A program made the position numbers and the translations under genes. The notes below the pieces were generated by a model. The model saw only the letters and a program-made list of their open reading frames with translations, searched no databases and had not been told where the DNA came from. Positions 34,349-42,713 of a stretch of 58,228 nucleotides of DNA are shown piece after piece; position 1 is the stretch's first letter; the number at the start of each line of letters is the position of its first letter. Where the stretch lies: assembly GCA_027533385.1 (NCBI GenBank), contig JAPZUE010000060.1, positions 1-58,228 of the forward strand, read 5' to 3'. The DNA is from Rhizobium sp. GTDB taxonomy: Bacteria > Pseudomonadota > Alphaproteobacteria > Rhizobiales > Rhizobiaceae.

Positions 34349-35833
34349 TCAGACTCCAAACAGGCCAAACAGGAAGTGGAAACGATCCGACAGTTGGCCC
34401 TCCAGCCACACACTGTCGAAGATCTTCAGGAAGCAGAAGAACAGGGCCACGTTGATCCGCGGCCAGATCTGGTGACGCCAGAAGCCGTCATCCGGCGAGG
34501 TCTTGCGCCCCCAGATCTGCGAGATGATCAGACCCGCCGACAGCAGGCACACATAGAAGGCGAGCGTTTCGAACCGGTCCAGTTCATCGAGCGGCGTCCC
34601 GTCGGCAAAGACATGGGACACGAAGATCAGATGATAGAGGAAGTTGCCGAAACCGGCCGCACAGAAGGTCGCGAACGCAATGCGCAGGCGTGGCGATGTC
34701 TTGAACCAGCGCATGAAGGCTGGATAGAAGAAGAAATCGACCAGAACCTCTTTGAAGTAATAGTAATAGCGGTTCCAGAACTCGGCGATCGAGCGGGATG
34801 CCAGCGGGTTCACGGTGTTGCGCGGAATGTTGTAACCCATCATCCGCGCCACGGCGACAATGGCATGGCCCCAGGCCGCAATGATCAGCAGATCGACGCC
34901 GTAATTGACGAAGAGACCCAGCCATCTGAGCCCGATCGGCATGGCCGCCGCATCCACTGGATTGAGGATCATAAAACCGAGCTTCGGTACACCCAGCATC
35001 TCGTGGAACAGGGTGGTCACGGCCAGACTTGTCCAGCTGAGGATAGCCGTCCAGACGGCAAGCTTCAGCGCCTTCAGGCGCGTCACGGCAAGGGCTTGCT
35101 CGTCCTTCGCCTCGAACCGCTTGAGGAAAGACAGACCCTTTCCGATCGGCGCGACATCGCCGCCCCAGACCGGCCGCATGTAAAGCGCCCGGACACTGTC
35201 GGGCGCTGCAGCCTTGGCCTTCAGATCAACGGCGGCATAGGCAAGAAACCAGAAGCACGAGGCCCAGACAGCCACGAACGCCCAGAGAATGGCATGACCG
35301 TAATTCCCCGGCGGCAAGAAAGCGGCGACAGCAAGCAAGCCGAGGAAACCGGCCAGCTGCACCAGCACCGGACGTCGCGACCAGAGGCCGCTGCTCAGTC
35401 TCTGGCCAGCGATCATGGCCTGCGCAAAACCGAGGAAAAGCAGCACGCCCGCAATCTGCAAGGCGAGCGGAGGCACGGTGACGCCGGTCCCAAGCCCCGA
35501 AGCCAGATCCTGCACCATCGCGCTCATGTCTGCCGTCCGGAAAGGCCGCAGCAACAGAAACACCAGACTTGACGCAATGAGGATGGCAAGCCGGTGTCCC
35601 GGCCATCGCGCGGCCGCAAGAAGCGTCAGCCCGATCAGCGCGAGCGCCGGCAGACTGATCTGCAAACTCACGCCGAGCGCGGCCAGAAACAGCAGATGGA
35701 TCAGGAGCAGACCGCGGATCGTCCCGACATAGGCACGTGCATCCGCATTCGTATCGATCGTCAGCCACGAACGACGCAACTGCAGAAGGCGCTGCAGGGG
35801 ACTTGCCCCTTCCTGCTCGGAGATAGGGCTCAC
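34349..35833 (-). CDS. MBOAT-family membrane O-acyltransferase (DltB/AlgI-like)
   Basis: This 494-residue membrane protein has about ten to twelve helices. The MBOAT signatures are the segment NRYYYYFKEVLVDFFFYPAF and the conserved histidine in GNFLYHLIFVSH (about residue 400). MBOAT enzymes move acyl groups from a cytoplasmic carrier across the membrane to sugars of extracellular polymers: alanine to teichoic acid (DltB), acetate to alginate (AlgI) or cellulose (WssH). The start overlaps the stop of the adenylation gene by four bases. With a carrier protein and an adenylation enzyme as partners it looks like the DltB step, but no teichoic acids are expected in this organism, so another polysaccharide must be the acceptor. 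Confidence 0.88.
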   Translation of the reverse strand: MSPISEQEGASPLQRLLQLRRSWLTIDTNADARAYVGTIRGLLLIHLLFLAALGVSLQISLPALALIGLTLLAAARWPGHRLAILIASSLVFLLLRPFRTADMSAMVQDLASGLGTGVTVPPLALQIAGVLLFLGFAQAMIAGQRLSSGLWSRRPVLVQLAGFLGLLAVAAFLPPGNYGHAILWAFVAVWASCFWFLAYAAVDLKAKAAAPDSVRALYMRPVWGGDVAPIGKGLSFLKRFEAKDEQALAVTRLKALKLAVWTAILSWTSLAVTTLFHEMLGVPKLGFMILNPVDAAAMPIGLRWLGLFVNYGVDLLIIAAWGHAIVAVARMMGYNIPRNTVNPLASRSIAEFWNRYYYYFKEVLVDFFFYPAFMRWFKTSPRLRIAFATFCAAGFGNFLYHLIFVSHVFADGTPLDELDRFETLAFYVCLLSAGLIISQIWGRKTSPDDGFWRHQIWPRINVALFFCFLKIFDSVWLEGQLSDRFHFLFGLFGV

Positions 35834-37398
35834 GAAACGCCCCCTTCAAGAAGGCTGCGCAGAGCACGCCGGTCCACCTTGCCGTTGATGTTAACGGGCA
35901 GTGCATCCTTGAGATGGATGACTTCCGGAACCATGTAGCGCGGCAGGGAGCGCAGCATGTTCGCCTGGATCGAAGCGGCCGTTTCAACGCTGCCCGCTAC
36001 GAAGCCGACGAGGCCCGCCGCAGAACCATCGACAAAGGGCCAGGCCACGACGGCAACGACCGTGCTGTCCGCCGCAAGCCGCAGATGCGCCTCGACCTCT
36101 TCCAGCTCGATCCGGTTCCCCTTGACCTTGACCTGGTTATCCGTCCGCCCGAGATGGTGGTAGATCCCCTCGGCGTCGCACATGCCGAGATCCCCGGTCA
36201 GGTACCAGCGCTCTCCGCCGATCTCGCGAAAGCGGTCCGCAGTCTGCTCAGGCGAGGTAAAGTATCCGATCCCGACCTGCGGACCGCCAAGCGCAATCTC
36301 TCCGGGCTCGCCGGCAGCGACAGGCTGCAGATCAGGACCAAGGATCGCGATCTTGCCGTCACTGAACGGCGCTCCGATCGCTACGACGCCGCGCCCCGGC
36401 GTGAGCGGCATCTCCGCTCCCACGCTTTGTCTGAGCATTACCACTGTGCATTCCGTTGGCCCATAGATGTTCTCGATGGCGCTGTTTGGTGCAGCAACCG
36501 CCCAGGCCTCGACGGTCGCACCCGGGAGAGGCTCCCCGCAAAAGATCGACAGGCGGATCGTCTCGAACAGACCAGGTTTAAGAGAACCGGCCGCGCGCAT
36601 CATGTTGACGATGGTCGGCACCGACATCCAGGCCGTGATGCCATGACTGCGGATGAAATGCTGCGGCGCCGACAATTCGAGCGCCGACATCACATGCAGC
36701 GCGGCACCGGATTCCAGTGTCAGAAACAGGTTGTGGACGCTGAGGTCGAAAGTCAGGTCATGCGCCTCGGCGACACGGTCTTCGGGCCCCAGCCCGGTCC
36801 AGGGGCGCGCCTGCGCCAGATAGGAAGCGAGCGAGCCTGCCGAAATGACCACCCCCTTGGGAAGGCCGGTCGTGCCGGAGGTGAAGATGATATAGGCCTC
36901 ATGCTGCGGCGCCACCATGACAGGTGCTCCAAGCGGCGCATCGGTCAAGGCGTCCAGCGGCATGATCCGCGGATCGACCGTAGCCGGCATATCGGCTTTT
37001 TCCGGACCGATGATGATGTCAGGCGCGGCAGCCATCACCTCCGGAGCAAGAAGACCAATCCCGTTGCGATCGACAATCAGGGCATCGAGCTGAAGCAGGC
37101 CCAAGAGCTTGACCAGCCGCTCGGCCGGCCACTTCTGATTGAGGGGTACATAGGTCGCCCCTGCCATGCAGGCTCCGAGAACGCCCACATAACCTTCCAG
37201 ACTGCGGGTTGCCAGAACCCCGACCCGTCGCTGCTTCAGCCGAGGCGCCAGATAACCGGCAAGCCGCGCGATCTTCTGCGCCAAGGCGTCATAGGTAAAC
37301 TCGCGCCGGGCAACAACGAGGGCAACAGATCCGGGGTGGACCCTGGCGCATTCCCAAAATGGCGCGGCGAGATTGAAGTTATCAAGCTTGTTATGCAC
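35830..37398 (-). CDS. Amino-acid-type adenylation enzyme (DltA/NRPS A-domain-like)
   Basis: This ANL-superfamily enzyme activates a carboxylic acid with ATP and loads it on a carrier protein. All core motifs are visible: A3 FTSGTTGLPKG (about 165-175), A4 HDLTFDLSVHNLF (about 212-224), A5 NIYGPTECT, A7 YLTGDLG and A10 NINGKVDRRAL with the catalytic Lys. The Asp of FDLS is the residue that holds the amino group in NRPS and DltA enzymes, so an amino acid is the likely substrate. I placed the start at GTG 37398 (522 residues), matching DltA length; an ATG at 37476 (548 residues) is an alternative, as neither has a strong ribosome site. The stop overlaps the MBOAT start. Confidence 0.85.
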   Translation of the reverse strand: MHNKLDNFNLAAPFWECARVHPGSVALVVARREFTYDALAQKIARLAGYLAPRLKQRRVGVLATRSLEGYVGVLGACMAGATYVPLNQKWPAERLVKLLGLLQLDALIVDRNGIGLLAPEVMAAAPDIIIGPEKADMPATVDPRIMPLDALTDAPLGAPVMVAPQHEAYIIFTSGTTGLPKGVVISAGSLASYLAQARPWTGLGPEDRVAEAHDLTFDLSVHNLFLTLESGAALHVMSALELSAPQHFIRSHGITAWMSVPTIVNMMRAAGSLKPGLFETIRLSIFCGEPLPGATVEAWAVAAPNSAIENIYGPTECTVVMLRQSVGAEMPLTPGRGVVAIGAPFSDGKIAILGPDLQPVAAGEPGEIALGGPQVGIGYFTSPEQTADRFREIGGERWYLTGDLGMCDAEGIYHHLGRTDNQVKVKGNRIELEEVEAHLRLAADSTVVAVVAWPFVDGSAAGLVGFVAGSVETAASIQANMLRSLPRYMVPEVIHLKDALPVNINGKVDRRALRSLLEGGVS

Positions 37399-37520
37399 TG
37401 GAACACCGTTCAAGATTTTAACCCGCGTCACTGTTGTCTGAGTGTTGGATGGCGATGATCGGCGCGACGTCATCATTCCGGTTGCGGCCCGCGCAGCACC
37501 AAGACCGGATCCCTGCCGCG

Positions 37521-38408
37521 CTAGAAGTCGGCGGCAACCATCAGCGCCGAGGCAGCGGCCGCCGACCCGACTGCCATCGACAGCCAGGGCCGCTTTTGCG
37601 AGACATCGATGGTGAAGAGATTGAGCGGAAAGAGGTGCTGGTGCGATTGCGGCGATGCCCCTCGCTTCGGCGCCGGCAGATACCATTCGTCATCGAACCA
37701 GCGCCAGTCGTCCGCCCATGTCCAGCAGTTATGTCGCTTGTAGACGGCGGCCACTTCCTCCGCGAAAGCCTTGTTGGTCGCAAGACGGATCGGCTGCCCA
37801 GGGGAGGTCTGAAAGTATCGCATCGCGAGCGGCAGCGATCGGTTGGTGCAATAGTTGGACATCCAGAGGTTGAAGCCGATTTCTTCTCTGAGGCCCTGCA
37901 GCACGCGGAACAGCTGGACATGCTCCTCGTGTCCATATTCCCCCCAGGGATTATGGGTGAAGACGTTCATGTCCGGCCGCAGCCGTTCGCGGAGCAATTC
38001 CTTTATCTTCACGAAATTCCGCTGGTAAGCCGTCAGAACACTGTGTTCGGCCACCCGCATTTCGCCCATGCCGACCTTTCCAAGCGCCCGGCGCGACATG
38101 CGCGTCAGCTCGCGTCGCTGGCTTTCGAAGCTGAGAACGAGGCCATCCGTACTTTCTCGCGGGTCCTCCCAATTGGCGCAGCCAGCAGCACCGGATTCTG
38201 CGACGTTGAGGCAGCTGACCCCAGACCGGGGAAACTCGGCAAGCGCCGCAGCCCGCTTGTCGCCCAAGCCCGGCTTCGCCCAGAAATCGCGGAACACCAC
38301 GATGACTTCGTCGACCTCATGAAGGATCGCGTTGAACCACAGCAGTTCATCGTCCGGATGGGCCGCAATGATCACGGAATTGTTCAAGAAAGCCGGGCGC
38401 TCGCTCAT
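37521..38408 (-). CDS. PIG-L/LmbE-family zinc deacetylase (CelE/BcsM-like)
   Basis: PIG-L proteins are zinc-dependent N-deacetylases of sugars and related compounds. The metal motif AAHPDDELLWF is at residues 15-25 and the third ligand region GEYGHEEHVQLF is near residue 155. The protein has 295 residues and no signal peptide. The start at 38408 has GGGGAGGAG upstream and overlaps the GNAT stop by four bases. A PIG-L-like protein next to a CelD-like GNAT protein occurs in agrobacterial cellulose loci; this pairing suggests the same role here. Its natural substrate is unknown. Confidence 0.85.
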   Translation of the reverse strand: MSERPAFLNNSVIIAAHPDDELLWFNAILHEVDEVIVVFRDFWAKPGLGDKRAAALAEFPRSGVSCLNVAESGAAGCANWEDPRESTDGLVLSFESQRRELTRMSRRALGKVGMGEMRVAEHSVLTAYQRNFVKIKELLRERLRPDMNVFTHNPWGEYGHEEHVQLFRVLQGLREEIGFNLWMSNYCTNRSLPLAMRYFQTSPGQPIRLATNKAFAEEVAAVYKRHNCWTWADDWRWFDDEWYLPAPKRGASPQSHQHLFPLNLFTIDVSQKRPWLSMAVGSAAAASALMVAADF

Positions 38409-39520
38409 CCATTCTCCTCCCCGGATGACTGGCGATTGGCAAAGGGTGTCTGGTTCACGGCGGAAGCGCTCTCCCGCCACCGTTCGCGCCACCGCATGGC
38501 GGCAAGCGCAAGCGAGCCGCGCAGGGTCTTGGCCTGGGTGAGCGCATGCAGGCCCGTGGGCACGGTTCCAAAATCCGCCTTGAAGGGCTCGTCACCAATG
38601 GTGAAATCGAAGCTCTGTCCACCGGTCGCGATCCAGTCCTCGATCATGCCGTCATAGAGAAGAAGGCCCGGCGAATGGCGGCCATGGGTCTGGTAATCGC
38701 AGCCGATCAGCAAGTAATGCAGCCGCCCGTCATGAGCGACGCAGAAGGTGTAGCCGATCGCCTCACCACCAATTTCGAGCGCATAAACGCGTGAATAACC
38801 CGTCTGCACGCCGGACTGCGCCACCGCGCGGTAGAAGGAAAGCGCTGCCGGAGCGGCAATCACATCTCCCTCGAAACGGCCTTCACGCAAGGCCGCCAGC
38901 CGATCAACCGCCGCGGCGATGGCCTGCTCCCCCTCGACGGCCACCAGACGGGCACCTTGCCCCTTGAAGAAGCGCTTCCGCTTGCGCGAGAGATAGCGAG
39001 CAAAACTCTCGGTGAGCGCCTGCTCGCGCCATCGCTCCGCAGGAGCCACGAGGTCGCTGGCATGGGCGGAGAAATTGAGCTTCCGCGCACTGCCTGGCAG
39101 GAAGGACTGCCACAGGGCCAGATGCTCCTCCCGGATCGGCTTTACCCGCAAGATGTCGTAGGACGGCAATGCGGAGGCGATGCGTTCCCGGATCGCCCCA
39201 TGATCACTCAGACTGTTCCACCAGCCGAGGTCAACGACAGGGGCTGCGTAATCGCTCACGCCCAGATCCGCGCTCTCAAGGATGATGACGCCTGAGAGCC
39301 TCCGCACGATCAGCGGCAGCACAAGGCACGGTGGCTCATCACCTCGCGGTCGCCCGACAAGCACGACGGCCTCTGCATCCCTTGACGGCGCGAGATGACG
39401 ATAAAAGGCCTGAAGCCAAAGCGGATGCTGAAAGGCAGATGCAGTCGAGCGCTCAAAGAGCGCGGCATAGTCCTCGGACTGAAAAAACGCTTCCGACGCA
39501 AGCTCGACGACAAACGACAT
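38405..39520 (-). CDS. GNAT-family acyltransferase (CelD/BcsL-like, FemAB fold)
   Basis: The 371-residue protein has the Acetyltransf_6/GNAT double-domain look: FQHPLWLQAFYRHLAP near the N-terminus, ADLGVSDYAAPVVD (about 105-120), RKRKRFFKGQGARLV and a C-terminal stretch FCVAHDGRLHYLLIGCDYQTHGRHSPGLLL. These features match CelD-type cellulose biosynthesis proteins of rhizobia, which are thought to use acyl-CoA or aminoacyl donors. I start at ATG 39520 (GGGGGC upstream); an ATG at 39580 is possible. It is the first gene of the five-gene operon reading 39520 to 34091. Confidence 0.82.
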   Translation of the reverse strand: MSFVVELASEAFFQSEDYAALFERSTASAFQHPLWLQAFYRHLAPSRDAEAVVLVGRPRGDEPPCLVLPLIVRRLSGVIILESADLGVSDYAAPVVDLGWWNSLSDHGAIRERIASALPSYDILRVKPIREEHLALWQSFLPGSARKLNFSAHASDLVAPAERWREQALTESFARYLSRKRKRFFKGQGARLVAVEGEQAIAAAVDRLAALREGRFEGDVIAAPAALSFYRAVAQSGVQTGYSRVYALEIGGEAIGYTFCVAHDGRLHYLLIGCDYQTHGRHSPGLLLYDGMIEDWIATGGQSFDFTIGDEPFKADFGTVPTGLHALTQAKTLRGSLALAAMRWRERWRESASAVNQTPFANRQSSGEENG

Positions 39521-39982
39521 CGCCGCCCCCGCTCTGGCGTGATCATCAACAGTCGGACATGGATAGCTCGCAACAACCATGCCCGACTGGATACCAACTT
39601 CAGCCGTAAAGAAGTTTAATGCGAAGTGAACAATCCGGATTATCGTGAATCTTGAGTAAAATCCTTCCTTACCTGATCAGCTGAATATGGATCATGAAAA
39701 TCCGCTTCTTCAGAAGAAGCCGCTTTACTGCGGCACTTGCCGAGAAATGAGGCGTTGCACCAAATCAATGCTTCAAGTCAGAGTTGATGCCGACGCCGTT
39801 TCACAATGACGTGAGGCGCACCAAAACGGATCGGGGCCTATCGGGGCATCGGCATGCTCGGCACCGCGCTGGCTCACTCAAGACACCAAGATCGCCTTAG
39901 GATGAAAGTCTTCACACTTGCGCGATACTCCGGCATCATAATCATGACGAGGGCATTCTGCTCAACAGACGGCGGTGAGAGC
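39521..39982. promoter_or_regulatory. Divergent promoter region between the acylation operon and the diguanylate cyclase
   Basis: This gap of about 460 bp has lower GC content than the genes around it. It contains a perfect 17-bp interrupted palindrome GCTTCTTCAGAAGAAGC at 39704-39720 that could be an operator. No gene with a convincing start was found, though a few codons before the cyclase start (from 39854) are open. Confidence 0.4.
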
Positions 39983-41143
39983 ATGAACGGGGCAGTATTC
40001 TTCCTGGTGGTGAACTTCATTGTCGCCATTTCCTTCAGCGCGGTTTTTGTTGTGGTTGCCCGCCGAAGCCAGTCCCGGACAGCGGCCATGTGGCTTGGAA
40101 CCGGCTTCGGTGTCGCCTCGATCTCCGCGATATGCGAACTGCTGGTGGCCTATACCGACCAGCCCCGGCTCTGGGCTCTTGGCGCCTTCGCCACGGTTCT
40201 AATCGGGATGGTGATGCTGACCATCGGCGTTGGAGAAATGTACCGTCGCCGCATCGACGCCCGGATCACCGCGATCTTCGTCACGACAAGCCTTTTTGTG
40301 GCCTTCGTGATTTACGACTTACCCCGCGGAACGGTGCTCCAAGCCTTCTTGTACCAGGGCCCGTTCGCGATGGTTGTCCTTGCCGGCGCGTTTGTCGTCC
40401 TTCTGGCCCGACAACGCACCGCAATCGATCAGTTCCTAGGCCTGCTGCTGCTGACGACAGGCCTGCATTTCTTCATGAAAGCGGGACTGGCGGTCGCCCT
40501 CGGCGCCGGCACCACCGCAAAGGACTATGTGCAGACGAATTATGCGTTGATCTCACAAAGTCTCACCGCAGTTCTGATGGTGGCGGTGGGGCTCACCCTG
40601 CTTGCCAAGCTGGTTTTGGAAATCCTTGCAATACAGCGCACGGAATCGGAAATCGACAGCCTCTCGGGACTGGCCAACCGTCGCGGCTTCGATCGCCAGG
40701 TCCATGTCCTGCTTCGCAATGATGCACCGGGGCCTCACGCGATCATCCTCTGCGATCTCGATCACTTCAAGCGCATCAACGACACCTACGGCCACCATGT
40801 CGGCGATACCGTGATCCAGGCTTTTGCCGAATGCCTCGCACGGCACGCTCCCCAGCGCTCGGTTGTCGGCCGTCTCGGCGGAGAAGAATTCGCGCTGTTT
40901 CTGCCCGATATGGAAGTCGACGACGCTGTTCAGCTGGCGCAACAACTGAGGCGGGAGAGCATGTCCCTGCCCCTGCACCCGCATACCCTGAGTGTCACTG
41001 CAAGCTTCGGCATAGCCCAGGTTTCCTTGCCAACCGATCTGGCCGACGCCATGCGCCGGGCAGACCAGGCGCTTTACAGGGCGAAGGACGCAGGCCGCAA
41101 CCGGGTCAAGGTTGCGACACCGCATCTGGCAATGGGCACGTGA
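39983..41143 (+). CDS. Membrane-bound diguanylate cyclase (GGDEF)
   Basis: Diguanylate cyclases make c-di-GMP, the activator of cellulose synthesis and attachment. The N-terminal half (about 1-210) has six to seven membrane helices, then the GGDEF domain with GGEEF at about residues 299-303 and the nucleotide-binding stretch DLDHFKRINDTYGHHVGD. The inhibitory RxxD site five residues upstream is absent (RSVV in that place), so the enzyme is probably not product-inhibited. I chose ATG 39983 (GGTGAGAG upstream, hydrophobic start); upstream ATGs lack support. It is divergent from the acylation operon, the only plus-strand gene in this part, and the terminal sequence before rhaI is convergent. Confidence 0.9.
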   Translation: MNGAVFFLVVNFIVAISFSAVFVVVARRSQSRTAAMWLGTGFGVASISAICELLVAYTDQPRLWALGAFATVLIGMVMLTIGVGEMYRRRIDARITAIFVTTSLFVAFVIYDLPRGTVLQAFLYQGPFAMVVLAGAFVVLLARQRTAIDQFLGLLLLTTGLHFFMKAGLAVALGAGTTAKDYVQTNYALISQSLTAVLMVAVGLTLLAKLVLEILAIQRTESEIDSLSGLANRRGFDRQVHVLLRNDAPGPHAIILCDLDHFKRINDTYGHHVGDTVIQAFAECLARHAPQRSVVGRLGGEEFALFLPDMEVDDAVQLAQQLRRESMSLPLHPHTLSVTASFGIAQVSLPTDLADAMRRADQALYRAKDAGRNRVKVATPHLAMGT

Positions 41144-41251
41144 ATTCGAAGCAGCCTGAACAACCAGCCGGCCAAACACGCGGGGAAAGAGCCGCGTTGT
41201 CACAAGATGAGACCCTCAACTGTCAGGCCACTTTGACCGGCCAAAGGCCTG

Positions 41252-42544
41252 TCAGACGATCCCGCCCGAGCCACCCTTGACCGCAGGACGTTCGCCCGCG
41301 ACGCGGGCGCGGTAGCCGCTGGCGCGGTAGGTGGCAACCGGGTCGATCGCGCCACCGGCCCGACGGCGCGCCTCGGCCAGGATCGGCTCGACGTCGGTGC
41401 GATAGGCACGCTTCAGCGTTTCCGTCGCCATCAGTGCGTCATTCCCCGACTGGTAACCTTCGAGGGCTGCGCGATCGACCAGAAGCGCCTGCGCATAGGC
41501 ACGGCGGATCTCGTTGGCGCTTGCAATCAGGCTCTCGATCGGGTCCGTCACGTTATGGCTCTGGTCGATCATATGCGCCGGGTGGAAGCCCTTTACGCCA
41601 CGATGCTCGGCATCGACAAGTTCGTTGAAAACGAGGAAGAGGCGGTAGGGCTCGACCGAACCGGCATCCAGATCGTCATCGCCATATTTCGAGTCATTGA
41701 AGTGGAAGCCGCCGAGCTTCCCGAACTGGATCAGGCGCGCAACGATCATCTCGATATTGGTGTTCGGCGCATGATGGCCGAGGTCAACGAGGCAGTAGGC
41801 CTTCTCACCGAGCGTCTGGGCAATCAGATAGTTGGTGCCCCAGTCCTGCACGACCGTCGAATAGAAGGCCGGCTCGTACATCTTGTGTTCGGAAAACAGC
41901 CGCCAGTCATCCGGCAGCGCCTTGTAAATGTCACGCATCGCATCGAGATAGCGCTCGAACTGGCGGGTGAAATTGCTCTGCCCGGGGAAGTTGGAACCGT
42001 CACCGATCCACACCGTCAGCGCCTTGCAGCCGAGTGCGGCGCCGAGTTCGATGCATTCGATATTGTGCTCGACCGCCTGACGACGGGTCGCGGCGTCCAC
42101 ATGGCTGAGCGAACCGAACTTGTAGGAATGCGCCTGATCGGCGCCATCCGAGAAGGTGTTCGAGTTCATCGCGTCAAAGCCGAGCCCGAGCGCATCGGCC
42201 CTGGCCTTCAGCGCCTTCGGATCTGCCTTGTCCCATGGAATATGCAGGGAGACGGTCGGCGTCGCACGTGTCAACTGCTGGATCACGCCACAGTCGTCGA
42301 GCTTGTCGAAGATATGCCGCGGCTCGCCGAGACCGGGAAAGCGGGCAAAGCGCGTGCCGCCCGTGCCGACACCCCAGGACGGAACGGCAACAAAGAAGTC
42401 CGCCACCTTGGCCGTCACCGCCTCGATATCGATCGACTGACGGGAAAGCCTGGCGCCCAGCGCCTCATAGTCGCTCTGGTGGGCGCTCTGACGACGCTCG
42501 TTTTCTGCCGCGATGACATCTGCGGCGATCCGGGTCTCGGTCAT
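41252..42544 (-). CDS. rhaI: L-rhamnose isomerase (RhaI)
   Basis: RhaI converts L-rhamnose to L-rhamnulose, the first step of catabolism. The 430-residue protein has the sequence features of the TIM-barrel rhizobial-type isomerase: GTGGTRFARFPGLGEPRHIFDKL, SLHIPWDK, MNSNTFSD, EHKMYEPAFYSTVVQDWG and VDLGHHAPNTNIE, with metal-binding Glu, Asp and His residues. AGGAGG stands before ATG 42544. It follows rhaD on the minus strand after 170 bases. Confidence 0.95.
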   Translation of the reverse strand: MTETRIAADVIAAENERRQSAHQSDYEALGARLSRQSIDIEAVTAKVADFFVAVPSWGVGTGGTRFARFPGLGEPRHIFDKLDDCGVIQQLTRATPTVSLHIPWDKADPKALKARADALGLGFDAMNSNTFSDGADQAHSYKFGSLSHVDAATRRQAVEHNIECIELGAALGCKALTVWIGDGSNFPGQSNFTRQFERYLDAMRDIYKALPDDWRLFSEHKMYEPAFYSTVVQDWGTNYLIAQTLGEKAYCLVDLGHHAPNTNIEMIVARLIQFGKLGGFHFNDSKYGDDDLDAGSVEPYRLFLVFNELVDAEHRGVKGFHPAHMIDQSHNVTDPIESLIASANEIRRAYAQALLVDRAALEGYQSGNDALMATETLKRAYRTDVEPILAEARRRAGGAIDPVATYRASGYRARVAGERPAVKGGSGGIV

Positions 42545-42676
42545 TTGATCCTCCTTCGCGCATGAAGAACCTTGCTTCAGCGCATCTGTCGCATTTCAGG
42601 GGACATCATACGAGAGGCGTAACCGCCCCTCTCCTCCACACCCCACTTCATCCAATCGCCCGGCAGAGCGGCTGAC

Positions 42677-42704
42677 AGCCTCGCGGCGAAACCGCCGCGA
42701 GGCT
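42677..42704 (-). terminator. Hairpin between rhaD and rhaI
   Basis: A perfect 12-bp stem (42677-42688 with 42693-42704, AGCCTCGCGGCG and its complement) has a 4-base loop, directly after the rhaD stop. It lacks a T tract, so it may stabilise the rhaD transcript or weaken read-through into rhaI rather than end transcription fully. Confidence 0.5.
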
Positions 42705-42713
42705 CTTGGGAGG

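Noticed and set aside
41224..41251. Imperfect hairpin between the diguanylate cyclase and rhaI
   Set aside because: Only 10 bp with a 2-base bulge and no T tract; too weak to call as a terminator.
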